Source of the DNA: an uncultured Pontibacter sp.
GTDB lineage: Bacteria; Bacteroidota; Bacteroidia; Cytophagales; Hymenobacteraceae
Direction of reading: 5' to 3'
DNA length: 64,000 bases
Assembly (NCBI RefSeq): GCF_947492645.1
Contig: NZ_CANLMZ010000008.1
Location: 744,001-808,000 of the forward strand
Shown here: piece by piece, positions 18,067-27,045 of the stretch
Layout: each line of letters starts with the position of its first letter
Numbering within the stretch: the stretch's first letter is position 1
Notes under the pieces: generated by a model
What the model was told of the DNA's origin: nothing
What the model saw: only the letters and a program-made list of their open reading frames with translations
Database searches by the model: none
Made by a program: the position numbers and the translations under genes

Positions 18067-18627
18067 ATGTTCAGCTTAAAAGAGATAGCCTCTGTTACGC
18101 TTACCCTTTTTGCCGTGATAGATATTTTAGGCTCTATTCCCATCATTATCGACTTACGTAAGCGCGAAGGCAAAATAGAATCAGAAAAAGCCACCATCAT
18201 ATCCGGTATCCTGATGATCGCTTTCCTGTTTCTGGGTCAGTCTATACTTAAATTGTTTGGCATAGATTTCCAGTCGTTTGCCATGGCCGGTGCCATCATC
18301 ATCTTTTTGATCGGACTGGAGATGATTCTGGGCAAAGACTTTTTCCATAGCGACCCTGAGTCTAAAAGCGGATCAATTGTCCCCCTGGCTTTCCCATTGA
18401 TTGTAGGTGCCGGCACCATGACTACTTTACTCTCGCTGCGCGCGGCTTACTCGCTGCCAAACGTATTGGTGGGCATTGTGCTTAACCTTGTGTTTGTGTT
18501 TATCGTGCTTAAGGCCTCGTCGTGGATAGAGCGTAAATTAGGCAAAGATGGCGCTAACGTGCTGCGCAAAGTGTTTGGCATTATACTGCTGGCCATCGCC
18601 ATTAAGCTGTTTAAAACGAATCTTTAA
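18067..18627 (+). CDS. MarC family integral membrane protein
   Basis: A 186-residue protein with six hydrophobic segments. Family features are the first helix ASVTLTLFAVIDILGSIPIII with its Asp, the repeat-related second half PLAFPLIVGAGTMTTLLSL, and conserved Gly/Pro positions in both halves. MarC proteins are inner-membrane proteins of uncertain function; the early link to multiple antibiotic resistance was not upheld. The following gene is rnhA, 60 nt downstream on the same strand. Confidence 0.9.
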   Translation: MFSLKEIASVTLTLFAVIDILGSIPIIIDLRKREGKIESEKATIISGILMIAFLFLGQSILKLFGIDFQSFAMAGAIIIFLIGLEMILGKDFFHSDPESKSGSIVPLAFPLIVGAGTMTTLLSLRAAYSLPNVLVGIVLNLVFVFIVLKASSWIERKLGKDGANVLRKVFGIILLAIAIKLFKTNL

Positions 18628-18687
18628 AATTGGGAATGAAATCGTGAGGCACGAATCTGCGCATCATAAAATCACCGACTACAATTT

Positions 18688-19152
18688 ATGATAGAATTAT
18701 TTACCGATGGTGCTTCACGTGGAAACCCAGGGCCTGGAGGTTATGGTGTTATACTACGCTGGAAGCAGCACGAGAAAGAAATAACCCAGGGTTTCCGTAA
18801 AACCACCAACAACCGCATGGAGTTGCTGGCTGTAATAGCAGGCCTGGAGGCAATTACCAAGCCTGGCATGCCCGTCACGATCTACTCCGACTCTAAGTAC
18901 GTGGTAGATGCCGTGGAAAAACGCTGGGTATTTGGCTGGCAAAAGAAAGGCTTTAAAGGCAAAGCCAATGCCGATCTTTGGGCCCGTTTTCTTAGAATTT
19001 ATCCTAAGCACAACGTAAAATTTGTGTGGATACGCGGCCATGCCGGCCACCCTGAAAACGAACGTTGCGACGAACTGGCTGTGGCCAGCGCCCTCTCCCC
19101 TAACCTGCTTATCGACGAAGGCTTTGAATCGGGTATGTATAACTCGCTTTAA
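18688..19152 (+). CDS. rnhA: Ribonuclease HI
   Basis: A 154-residue enzyme that cleaves RNA in RNA-DNA hybrids. The metal-binding carboxylates are Asp7 (LFTDGASRGNPGPGGYG), Glu45 (TNNRMELLAV), Asp68 (IYSDSKYVVDAV) and Asp128 (NERCDELA), with His118 in the loop IRGHAGHPENER. The basic handle (FGWQKKGFKGKANADLW) is present, so it is the classical processive form. Length is normal. Confidence 0.96.
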   Translation: MIELFTDGASRGNPGPGGYGVILRWKQHEKEITQGFRKTTNNRMELLAVIAGLEAITKPGMPVTIYSDSKYVVDAVEKRWVFGWQKKGFKGKANADLWARFLRIYPKHNVKFVWIRGHAGHPENERCDELAVASALSPNLLIDEGFESGMYNSL

Positions 19153-19213
19153 GTTTGGCTTGCGGAGTTCCTTTTATACTTTAATGCATCATTCGTAATT
19201 CAAAACTCCAGAA

Positions 19214-19930
19214 GTGGCCAACTCATACTTCCAGTTTAAGCAGTTCCGGGTAGAGCAAGACAAGTGCGCCATGAAAGTATGCACAGACTCGTGTTTATTT
19301 GGGGCTGTGGTAGATGTTGCAAACGCTGAAAGCATACTTGATATTGGCGCAGGCACAGGCTTGCTTTCCCTGATGGTGGCACAGCGCAGCCAGGCAAGTA
19401 TAGATGCCGTAGAGATAAACCTTGCAGCGCAGCAGCAGGCACAGGAGAATTTTGGCACCAGCCCCTGGAGCAACAGGTTAAAGCTGCACCCGGAATCGTT
19501 GCAGGAATTTGCGGCGCATAACCGGCAATCTTATGATGTTATACTCTCAAACCCGCCTTTCTTTATATCATCCCTCAAGTCTCCGGATGCGGCCATAAAT
19601 GCAGCCCGTCACGTAGAGCAGTCTTTTTTTGAGGAGATTCTCTGTTTTGCGCAGCACCACCTGGCAAAAACAGGAAAGTTATACTTGCTGCTTCCGCCGC
19701 CGGAGGCTGCACTTTTCAGCAACCTTGCCCCAAAGTATAATTTACATTTAGCACATACCTTGCAGGTTTACACGAAGACAGGCGGCAAGTGCATCCGTCA
19801 CATTCAGGCGTATACTTTTGAAGCTGCCCCAACCGCAGAAGTAAGCAGTATAGCGGTAAGGGAAGAAGATGGCGTAGCTTATACCGCTGCTTTTGCTCAG
19901 TTGCTAAAATCATATTACCTCATATTTTAA
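19214..19930 (+). CDS. trmN6: tRNA1(Val) (adenine(37)-N6)-methyltransferase
   Basis: A 238-residue SAM methyltransferase of the YfiC/TrmN6 family, which methylates A37 of tRNA-Val. The N-terminus FQFKQFRVEQDKCAMKVCTDSCLFGAVV is typical. SAM motif I is ILDIGAGTGLLSLMVAQR, and the acidic ribose-binding residue is in DAVEINL. The catalytic motif IV NPPF (VILSNPPFF) marks an N6-adenine enzyme. The start codon is GTG at 19214; no ATG gives a complete N-terminus. It has no close operon partner. Confidence 0.9.
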   Translation: MANSYFQFKQFRVEQDKCAMKVCTDSCLFGAVVDVANAESILDIGAGTGLLSLMVAQRSQASIDAVEINLAAQQQAQENFGTSPWSNRLKLHPESLQEFAAHNRQSYDVILSNPPFFISSLKSPDAAINAARHVEQSFFEEILCFAQHHLAKTGKLYLLLPPPEAALFSNLAPKYNLHLAHTLQVYTKTGGKCIRHIQAYTFEAAPTAEVSSIAVREEDGVAYTAAFAQLLKSYYLIF

Positions 19931-20091
19931 CCATTGCCGGGCCACTCTCTACCTTAAGGCTATACTTAACAAGGGTATAAAGAGCTTCACTTTATTTAAA
20001 GTCAGTAGCACCACACCCATAACCCAACTGTACCAACGCATACAAACCTTATCGCAGCTACTTATTCTCCATCATAATCCTTACCTTTGTA

Positions 20092-20099
20092 AGATTTTG
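20092..20099 (+). promoter_or_regulatory. -7 box TACCTTTG for the ABC exporter
   Basis: TACCTTTG, 105 nt before the exporter ATG, matches TAnnTTTG and would give a long leader. Confidence 0.35.
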
Positions 20100-20204
20100 C
20101 GGGGTTAAGGCATCATTCTTTTAAAACAGCTGTTATAACCCCGTCAAGATAAGGCTGTAAAAATTCAGGTGCAGCCTGGCAGGTACTAAAGCACAATTTC
20201 ATTA

Positions 20205-22022
20205 ATGGCAAAACGCGGATTCGGGCTAAACGGAGAGCAGGACACAGAAGGAAAGAAGAAAATAACAAAAGAAAGCTTTCGCCGTGGCTTACGGATATTT
20301 AGCTACGTTCTACCTTACAAGTATAAATTTATTATTGGTTTAACCTTTCTGGTATTCTCGAGCCTTACTTTTATGGCTTTCCCGTACCTGGTAGGCAAAC
20401 TCTTCGACTCCTCTACCGGCAGCGCCACCGGCCTTACAGATGATATCAACATCATTGCCATTGGCCTTTTCCTGGTAATACTGGCGCAGGGCATCTTTTC
20501 ATTTTTCAGGGTATACTTTTTTGCACAGGTAAGCGAAAATGCCGTAGCCGATATTCGCCGAGACCTTTACAGCAAGTTTGTGCAGCTGCCTATCTCTTTT
20601 TACGAGAAAAGACGTGTCGGCGAGATTACCAGCCGTATCACAACTGATGTGGCGCAGGTACAGGATGCCATGTCCATTACCCTGGCCGAGCTCTTCCGGC
20701 AGACGACCACGCTCATTGTAGGTATCATCATCATCATGTGGACCTCCATTAAGCTCTCGCTTTTCATGCTGGCTACCTTTCCGGTGCTGGTGGCGCTGGC
20801 GCTGGTGTTTGGCCGCAAAATAAAGAGCCTATCCAAGAAAACGCAGGACGAGCTAGCCAATACCAACGTTATTGTAGAAGAAACGCTACAGGCCATCAAT
20901 ACGGTAAAAGCCTTCACAAACGAAATGTTTGAGGTAAACCGCTACCGCACTACGCTTAGCAAAGCGGTAAAAACAGCCATTTCCACAGCTTATTACCGGG
21001 GTGCTTTTATTTCGTTTATCATAGTGGGATTGTTCGGGGGCATTATACTTGTGATCTGGTATGGAGCCACACTTGTTGCCAACGGCGATATACAACAGGG
21101 CGACCTGGTTTCTTTTGTGCTGTATACAGCCTTCATCGGAGCATCTGTCGGCGGCTTAGGCGATTTGTATGGCAAAGTACAATCGGCGTTGGGTGCTACA
21201 GAGCGCATACTGGAGATACTGCAGGAAGAAGAAGAGCCTACCGATAAGAGCTTAAAAGCTTTAAGCCAGATCAGAAGACTACACGGAGATATAAACTACA
21301 GCCATGTAGCCTTCTCTTATCCAACCCGTACCGACATACAGGTACTGCGCAACATTGATTTTACGGTGAAAGCAGGCGAGAAAGTGGCTTTAGTCGGGCC
21401 AAGTGGTGCCGGCAAATCTACGATTATCCAGTTGCTGATGCGCTTTTATGATGTAACTGGCGGAGGTATTACCGTAGACGGCAAAGACATCCGGAATATA
21501 GACCTTACGACCTTGCGCGCAAACATAGGTGTGGTGCCACAGGAGGTGCTGCTGTTTGGCGGAAGCATCCGAGAAAATATTGCCTATGGCCGCCCGGAAG
21601 CTACTGAAGAAGAAATTATAGACGCTGCACGCAAAGCAAATGCCTACGACTTCATTATGGCGTTCCCAGAAGGCTTGGACACATTGGTTGGAGAACGTGG
21701 AATCAAATTATCCGGTGGCCAGCGCCAGCGTGTAGCCATTGCCCGTGCCATACTTAAAAACCCAGCCATACTTATACTTGACGAGGCGACCAGTTCTCTT
21801 GACTCAGAATCGGAGCACTTGGTGCAGCTTGCCATGGACGAGTTAATGAAAGGGCGCACAACTATTGTAATTGCGCACCGTTTGGCAACTATTCGTAAAG
21901 TAGACAAGATATTAGTGATAGACGGCGGCACAATTGTAGAAGAAGGACCACACGACACGCTCTCTATGAGCCCGGATGGTATTTATGCCAATCTGCTGAA
22001 GCTCCAGTTTGAGCTAAACTAA
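20205..22022 (+). CDS. ABC exporter, fused permease and ATPase (MsbA-like)
   Basis: A 605-residue half-transporter. Six transmembrane helices lie in residues 35-330 with the coupling-helix region SENAVADIRRDLYSKFVQLPISFYEKRRVGEITSRITTDV. The nucleotide-binding domain has Walker A GPSGAGKST (near 398), Q-loop VPQEV, signature LSGGQRQRVAIARAI (near 502), Walker B ILILDEATSSLD and the His switch IVIAHRL. It is expected to act as a homodimer exporting lipid or another hydrophobic substrate. It is monocistronic and followed by a terminator. Confidence 0.93.
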   Translation: MAKRGFGLNGEQDTEGKKKITKESFRRGLRIFSYVLPYKYKFIIGLTFLVFSSLTFMAFPYLVGKLFDSSTGSATGLTDDINIIAIGLFLVILAQGIFSFFRVYFFAQVSENAVADIRRDLYSKFVQLPISFYEKRRVGEITSRITTDVAQVQDAMSITLAELFRQTTTLIVGIIIIMWTSIKLSLFMLATFPVLVALALVFGRKIKSLSKKTQDELANTNVIVEETLQAINTVKAFTNEMFEVNRYRTTLSKAVKTAISTAYYRGAFISFIIVGLFGGIILVIWYGATLVANGDIQQGDLVSFVLYTAFIGASVGGLGDLYGKVQSALGATERILEILQEEEEPTDKSLKALSQIRRLHGDINYSHVAFSYPTRTDIQVLRNIDFTVKAGEKVALVGPSGAGKSTIIQLLMRFYDVTGGGITVDGKDIRNIDLTTLRANIGVVPQEVLLFGGSIRENIAYGRPEATEEEIIDAARKANAYDFIMAFPEGLDTLVGERGIKLSGGQRQRVAIARAILKNPAILILDEATSSLDSESEHLVQLAMDELMKGRTTIVIAHRLATIRKVDKILVIDGGTIVEEGPHDTLSMSPDGIYANLLKLQFELN

Positions 22023-22040
22023 GTATACCACCAAAGTATG

Positions 22041-22075
22041 AAAATGCTACTTGTGCTAAACAGGTAGCATTTTTT
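22041..22075 (+). terminator. Terminator of the ABC exporter
   Basis: A 12-bp stem, aaatgctacttg with caggtagcattt (one G-T pair), and a 7-nt loop, followed by TTTTTT. It is 20 nt after the stop. Confidence 0.75.
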
Positions 22076-22152
22076 ATTTATACCTTATACTTAGCATCAG
22101 CCTTTGCGTATGCAGACCAAAATTGCCTGCTGCTACAAACAGGCATAAAACT

Positions 22153-22680
22153 ATGCCAAAAGCTGTACGCCACATTCTGTTTGTGATGCTAACCATTGGC
22201 TTGCCTTTTCCAGGTAAGCTTTCTGCCCAATACAAAATAGTGGAAAGTATGCAGGCGCTAAATGCCGCATACTTAGAGTTGGGGGGCAACAGCGACACCT
22301 ACTCGGTTAACTACGAACGCTTGCTTTTTCAGAGGGCTGCGTTTAAAACCGGCCTACGCATTGGTGTTGGGTCTAACCTTTTCTTTTTGCCTGAAGAAGA
22401 TAACACTTACCCGATTATACCCCTAGAGGCTATTGGGCTGATAGGCCACCGCAACAGGCACTTTGAGTTTGGGTTAGGCTACACCCGCAGGCTAACCGAT
22501 AACCCTGACTTGTTGCAGGAAATGTATTTTGGCAGGCTGGGTTTCAGGTATCATCCCCCGGAAGGAGGCTTGCTTGTAAGAGTAGCTTTAACACCTTTCG
22601 TCTCATCTGAAACAAATGTGCGAACTCCTGGTTTGGCTCTTGTACCTCGTTTTGGGTTAAGTGTAGGGCGCAGCTTTTAA
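22153..22680 (+). CDS. Secreted beta-rich protein, unknown (possible small beta-barrel)
   Basis: A 175-residue protein. The signal peptide (MPKAVRHILFVMLTIGLPFPGKLSAQ) has a probable cleavage after SAQ. The mature part alternates hydrophobic and polar residues in beta-strand fashion: AAFKTGLRIGVGSNLFF, FEFGLGYTRRLTDN, GRLGFRYHPPEGGLLVRVALTPFVS. It ends in Phe (GLSVGRSF), as outer-membrane barrels often do. I chose the ATG at 22153, ten codons inside the open frame, because it begins the signal peptide. Not recognised. Confidence 0.6.
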   Translation: MPKAVRHILFVMLTIGLPFPGKLSAQYKIVESMQALNAAYLELGGNSDTYSVNYERLLFQRAAFKTGLRIGVGSNLFFLPEEDNTYPIIPLEAIGLIGHRNRHFEFGLGYTRRLTDNPDLLQEMYFGRLGFRYHPPEGGLLVRVALTPFVSSETNVRTPGLALVPRFGLSVGRSF

Positions 22681-22781
22681 TCTGTCTAAAATCCCGGAAC
22701 CGTGTTAGCACATCATTCGTGATCTCCATAGAAAATCCGTAATATTACATCACTTATTCACACTACATAAACTATCAAATC

Positions 22782-23648
22782 ATGAAAAAAACAGTTATCG
22801 GTTTTGCCCTTTCGGCAGCCTTGCTTGTTGGCGCAGGCGCTGTGCAGGCTCAAGGTATAAAAATGCCTGCAGCCAGCCCTTCTCAAAAAGTAGAGCAGGT
22901 AGTTGGTTTAAGCACCATCAGCATCGATTACTCACGCCCATCTGTTAAAGGCCGCCAGATTTTCGGTGACCTGGAGCCTTACAACCAAGTATGGCGTACT
23001 GGCGCAAATGCCTCTACTAAAATTAAGTTTTCTGATGATGTGACCATTGAAGGGAACAAAGTACCAGCCGGTGAGTATGCGCTTTATACTATACCTGGCA
23101 AAGAGGAGTGGACAGTTATCCTGAACAAAAACACAAAGCTGTGGGGTAGCGACGGCTATAAGCAGGAAGAAGACCAGGCGCGCTTTAAGGTAAAGGCTCA
23201 GAAAAACCCTCGCAAAACAGAGTCATTCACAATTAACTTCACAAACCTGAAAAACGATGCAGCTGATGTAGAAATTCTTTGGGATGATGTGATTGTGCCG
23301 TTTACTGTTAAAACCGATACTGACGCGCAAGTAATGAGCCAGATACAAGAGCAGGTGGTAAACAACCCGAATGCAACTCCTGCCATGTATGCCGCCGCCG
23401 CAAACTATTACTTTGATACAAACCGCGACCTGAAGCAAGCACACGCGTGGATGAAAAAAGCCAATACCGGTGCCGATGTAAAGTTTTGGAACGTGCACGC
23501 GCAAGCTAAGATAGAAGCCAAAATGAAAGACTACAAAGCTGCTATTAAAACAGCCGAGAAGTCGATGCAAATGGCGAAAGCTGCTAACAACGATGCTTAT
23601 GTTCGCCTGAACGAGAAGGCAATTGCCGACTGGAAAAAGATTAAATAA
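22782..23648 (+). CDS. DUF2911 domain protein, secreted
   Basis: A 288-residue exported protein with a Sec signal peptide ending VQAQ-GIKMPAASP. DUF2911 occupies about 25-175: ISIDYSRPSVKGRQIFGDLEPYNQVWRTGANASTKIKFSDDVTIEGNKVPAGEYALYTIPGKEEWTVILN. The C-terminal 110 residues are helical and TPR-like (AAANYYFDTNRDLKQAHAWMKKAN, KDYKAAIKTAEKSMQMAK). The family is widespread in Bacteroidota, and no biochemical role is known. It is followed by a terminator and a separate methyltransferase gene. Confidence 0.88.
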   Translation: MKKTVIGFALSAALLVGAGAVQAQGIKMPAASPSQKVEQVVGLSTISIDYSRPSVKGRQIFGDLEPYNQVWRTGANASTKIKFSDDVTIEGNKVPAGEYALYTIPGKEEWTVILNKNTKLWGSDGYKQEEDQARFKVKAQKNPRKTESFTINFTNLKNDAADVEILWDDVIVPFTVKTDTDAQVMSQIQEQVVNNPNATPAMYAAAANYYFDTNRDLKQAHAWMKKANTGADVKFWNVHAQAKIEAKMKDYKAAIKTAEKSMQMAKAANNDAYVRLNEKAIADWKKIK

Positions 23649-23674
23649 AGCTACCTTTGCTTTTACCGTATAAT

Positions 23675-23712
23675 AAAGCCTCCGAGGGTATACTTCGGGG
23701 GCTTTTGTTTTA
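23675..23712 (+). terminator. Terminator of the DUF2911 gene
   Basis: The stem aaagcctccga with ttcgggggcttt (imperfect) closes a loop containing gtata and is followed by TTTTGTTTT. It is 27 nt after the stop. Confidence 0.65.
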
Positions 23713-23741
23713 CTTAAAGTATAAAACTGTTGGAAGAAAAA

Positions 23742-24644
23742 ATGCACTCTGAAGAGCACCTGGGCCCTGCCCGGGAGTATTGGTGGAACGAAGATTACCT
23801 GGAACTGCTGGCCAAACGCCTCTACATAGAATACTGCCAGACCCTGGTGGATATAGGCTGTGGCAAAGGTATGATGGGATTTAAGTTTTCGCGGTACATG
23901 CCAGATGGTGCCACCGTTTACGGCGTAGATTACGAACCGGGCCATATTGCCGATGCTCGGCAGCGTGCTCAGAGTGAGTTTGGCCGGAACAACATAAACT
24001 ATCAGTTTAAAGTAGGCAATGCCACCGAAATTCCCCTTCCCGACAATATTGCTGATGTAACGCTCTGCCAGACCCTGCTGATCCACGTGAAAAACCCGCA
24101 GCGCGTAATTCAGGAAATGATTCGGGTAACAAAGCCTGGTGGTTGGGTACTGGCCCTGGAGCCAAACAACCTCGTGCCCAACCTGATGTTCGACCGCTAC
24201 GGCGAAACCGACTTTAACGTGGATAGTATGCTGGATGTGCTGGAGATAAAGCTGCGCATTGAGAAAGGCAAAAAGAACCTGGGCGAAGGCTTTAACTCTT
24301 TAGGTGACGTAGTGCCTGACCTGTTCCTGAAAGCTGGATTGCTGAACACTAAAGTATGGATATCAGACAAAGCGCTTGCCATCATCCCCCCTTACGACAC
24401 ACAGGAAAAAATGCTGCGCGTAGAGCAGATGATGCAATGGATTGAAACAGAAGCCATGGGCTACGACTACCAGGACAACCTGAACTATTATATGGCAGGC
24501 GGCGGCACCAAAGATAAGTTTGACGCTTACTGGCAGATGCTGCTCTACAACAAAATAACCATGAAGCAAAAACTTCAGAACGAAGAGTATGTATCGGCTG
24601 GAGGCAGCTTGGTTTACATTGTGGCAGCGCAGAAGCCAAGGTAG
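23742..24644 (+). CDS. Class I SAM-dependent methyltransferase
   Basis: A 300-residue protein. Motif I LVDIGCGKGMMGFKFSRYMPDG and the acidic VYGVDYEP define SAM binding. Motif IV is DVTLCQTLLIHVKNPQRVIQEMIRVTKPGGWVLALEPNNL, as in ubiquinone/menaquinone-type methyltransferases. The C-terminal 130 residues are a helical extension with no motif I know. The substrate is unknown. A TTG four codons upstream is in frame, but the ATG at 23742 is the better start. Confidence 0.82.
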   Translation: MHSEEHLGPAREYWWNEDYLELLAKRLYIEYCQTLVDIGCGKGMMGFKFSRYMPDGATVYGVDYEPGHIADARQRAQSEFGRNNINYQFKVGNATEIPLPDNIADVTLCQTLLIHVKNPQRVIQEMIRVTKPGGWVLALEPNNLVPNLMFDRYGETDFNVDSMLDVLEIKLRIEKGKKNLGEGFNSLGDVVPDLFLKAGLLNTKVWISDKALAIIPPYDTQEKMLRVEQMMQWIETEAMGYDYQDNLNYYMAGGGTKDKFDAYWQMLLYNKITMKQKLQNEEYVSAGGSLVYIVAAQKPR

Positions 24645-24770
24645 TAGTCATAAGCTGCATAACTTTTGCCATTTTATCTGGCAACTGTTCTCCTCAGTTT
24701 TACTTACCTATAGTTTCACCTTGATCTCTGGTGTGCTCAAGGCCGCAGGGATATATTCACAGCTTCGTAG

Positions 24771-24790
24771 GGACAGGTCGCGACCTGTCC
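24771..24790 (+). repeat. REP-like palindrome, copy 4
   Basis: A perfect 20-bp palindrome preceded by GTA and followed by GGGGAATGGCAGAGGCTATGAAACTAA, the best-preserved tail of the family. It lies in the gene-free stretch 24645-25076. Confidence 0.85.
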
Positions 24791-24900
24791 GGGGAATGGC
24801 AGAGGCTATGAAACTAATACTTTGGCTAAAGCAGTAGCAACAACTTCCGTTCCCGGAGGGGCTGGTTTCTGTGGTAGCAGGCGCATAACCTCTCTTCCAC

Positions 24901-25050
24901 CAAGATCCTTTCAGGATGACAAAGTGGATAAAGCGCAATTATTGCAATGATAGCAGAAAGAATAAATACTTTATCCCTGCCTTGGACTAGTAAGAACGCG
25001 AGTACGAAACTAGCGGGCGTAGCTCTGAGGAGGTAAAGGGTGGTTGGCCC
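24901..25050. repeat. Mosaic of decayed intergenic repeats
   Basis: Contains agatcctttcaggatgac (a TCCT/AGGA dyad near 24904-24919), ccctgccttggactag (24975-24990, cf. 8319-8336) and aaagggtggttggccc (25036-25051, inverse of the 8136 text). There is no credible gene in 24645-25076. Confidence 0.45.
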
Positions 25051-25076
25051 TGGATACCGCCGGAATCGCAAGTTCT

Positions 25077-26792
25077 CTAGTTTTCGGCACGATTTCCCTT
25101 TTCTCCTATCAACCCCTGAAGTATAAACCCGAAAATAATCACAGCCACGCAACCAATTACGTTAAACCACAGAAAGGCAATGTCGGTGTAGAAGTGGCAG
25201 TAAAGTACAACCGCCTCGGCAAGTAGGGCTGCATAAAAAACTGCATTGCCCCTGATGCGCTTAAAGTAGAAGGCCACCAGGAAAATGCCAAGTATAGTGC
25301 CGTAGAAAATGGAGCCGATAATGTTTACAGCTTGTATCAGGTTATCTAACAAAGAGGCGTAAGTAGCAAAAAGTATGGCAATTACACCCCAACCTACCGT
25401 TAGCATTTTGGATGCATTCAGGTAATGAGTTGCATCGCCGTCTTTCTTAACAGAGCGTTTGTAGATATCCACCACAGTAGTAGAGGCAAGTGCATTTAAT
25501 TCTGATGCCGTAGACGACATGGCTGCTGAAAAAATAACTGCCAGCAGCAAGCCAACCAAACCGGTAGGCAGGTACTTCATGATGAAGGATATAAATACAT
25601 AGTCAGTATCCTTTGTCTCGGCGTCTGGTACTGCTTTCCTGATCACCGCTTTTACGTCTTCCCGTACTTCTTTTCCTGCAGCGGTAAGCGCATTAACTTC
25701 TGTTTGTGCTGTAGCTATAGCTGCTTCGTCTTCTGCTTTCAGGGCTGTAACCAGCTGCTGTACGGCCTGCTGCTTCTGCTCGAAAAGCTGGGTATGCTTT
25801 ACCTCCAGTTGCTGTAGTTCCGGCTCGTAGGCGGTACCGTATACTTTACTTTTGGCTGCATCATTAAAAAATACTGGCGGCTGGTTAAACTGATAAAACA
25901 CGAATACCATCACCCCGATAAACAAGATCAGGAACTGCATAGGTATCTTTAACAAACCATTAAAAAGCAACCCCAACCGGCTTTCCCCTAGTGATTTTCC
26001 GCCCAGGTAGCGTGCCACCTGGCTTTGGTCGGTGCCAAAGTATGACAAGGCCAGAAACAAGCCACCCGTCATCCCCGACCAGAAATTGTAGCGGTCATCC
26101 CAACTTGTTTTCCAGTCCCAGGAGAAATCCACTATGTTCATTTTACCCATTTTACCAGCCACCGCCACAGCATCTCCAAAACCTACATTGGCCGGCAAAT
26201 AGCTAACCACCATAATTCCGGCAATGATCATACCGCCCATCATCACGGCCATTTGCTGCTTCTGCGTTACGCTAACAGCCTTGGTGCCCCCCGACATAGT
26301 ATAAAAGATCACGACTACGCCAATAATGAGGTTAGTAACGGTAAGGCTCCAGCCCAGCATGGTAGATAGTATAATGGCAGGTGCATAAATGGTGATGCCT
26401 GCCGCCAAACCGCGCTGCACTAAAAATAGCATTGCCGCCAGGGAACGCGTTTTCAGGTCGAAGCGGTTTTCCAGGAACTCGTAAGCCGTAAATACTTTTA
26501 GCCTGTAAAAAATAGGTATAACCGTAACCGATATGATAACCATGGCAATTGGCAAGCCGAAGTAGAATTGCACGAAGCGCATGCCATCTTCATACGCCTG
26601 GCCCGGTGTGGAGAGAAAAGTGATGGCGCTGGCCTGTGTAGCCATGATGGACAGGCCGATGGTCCACCACTTCATGCTGTTGTCGCCTTTCAGGTAGCCT
26701 TCTATGTCTTTGCTGCCGCGCGTTTTCCAGACTCCGTAGCTCACGATAAAGCCGAGCGTACCCAGCAGCACGATCCAATCTAATGGCTTCAT
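25077..26792 (-). CDS. Sodium:solute symporter (SSS family)
   Basis: A 571-residue transporter with about 13-14 transmembrane helices. The N-terminal signature is WTIGLSIMATQASAITFLSTPGQAYEDGMRFVQFYFGLPIAMVI; the sodium-site region is in the first and eighth helices (LLLAVIFSAAMSSTASELNALASTTVVDIY). A long soluble insert (about 305-400, Gln/Ala-rich, probably coiled coil: QLEVKHTQLFEQKQQAVQQLVTAL) sits between helices and is unusual in length for SSS. The ATG overlaps the stop of the upstream 48-residue gene (ATGA), so translation is coupled. With PIG-L upstream, the likely job is uptake of a sugar or amino-sugar derivative, but the substrate is not shown. Confidence 0.92.
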   Translation of the reverse strand: MKPLDWIVLLGTLGFIVSYGVWKTRGSKDIEGYLKGDNSMKWWTIGLSIMATQASAITFLSTPGQAYEDGMRFVQFYFGLPIAMVIISVTVIPIFYRLKVFTAYEFLENRFDLKTRSLAAMLFLVQRGLAAGITIYAPAIILSTMLGWSLTVTNLIIGVVVIFYTMSGGTKAVSVTQKQQMAVMMGGMIIAGIMVVSYLPANVGFGDAVAVAGKMGKMNIVDFSWDWKTSWDDRYNFWSGMTGGLFLALSYFGTDQSQVARYLGGKSLGESRLGLLFNGLLKIPMQFLILFIGVMVFVFYQFNQPPVFFNDAAKSKVYGTAYEPELQQLEVKHTQLFEQKQQAVQQLVTALKAEDEAAIATAQTEVNALTAAGKEVREDVKAVIRKAVPDAETKDTDYVFISFIMKYLPTGLVGLLLAVIFSAAMSSTASELNALASTTVVDIYKRSVKKDGDATHYLNASKMLTVGWGVIAILFATYASLLDNLIQAVNIIGSIFYGTILGIFLVAFYFKRIRGNAVFYAALLAEAVVLYCHFYTDIAFLWFNVIGCVAVIIFGFILQGLIGEKGNRAEN

Positions 26793-26935
26793 TCGTAAAT
26801 CTTAGTAAGGGTATAAAATAAAATGATCATGAAAGCCAGGTTACCGAGTACCAGCCAGTACATGCCTGACCAGCTCTTAAAGAAAGGTGGCTTATCAGTA
26901 GGTTTTTCAGTATCGACAGGGTGATTGTCTTTCAT
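26789..26935 (-). CDS. 48-residue single-span membrane protein
   Basis: MKDNHPVDTEKPTDKPPF, then a helix SGMYWLVLGNLAFMIILFYTLTKIYE. It has an N-in or N-out tail rich in charged residues and one transmembrane segment. The stop TGA overlaps the ATG of the symporter gene by 4 nt. Small subunits encoded next to SSS-family permeases are known in other bacteria (for example YhdT next to PanF), so it may be an accessory subunit; this is inference. I chose the internal ATG at 26935 over one 17 codons upstream. Confidence 0.7.
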   Translation of the reverse strand: MKDNHPVDTEKPTDKPPFFKSWSGMYWLVLGNLAFMIILFYTLTKIYE

Positions 26936-27045
26936 GGTTGCTCTTTTGTGACAAAAGATTTGATGACAAAGGACAAAAGACTTCAATAAATAAAATTTTA
27001 TCCTTTATCAAACCGTCCTTTGTCCAGTAGTCTTTCGTCTGAAAA

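Noticed and set aside
23223..24086. A 287-residue open frame on the minus strand
   Set aside because: Antisense to two well-supported genes (DUF2911 and the methyltransferase), with unlikely composition.
24645..25076. Transposase or RAYT remnant beside the repeat mosaic
   Set aside because: No frame in either strand shows transposase motifs; only repeats were found.
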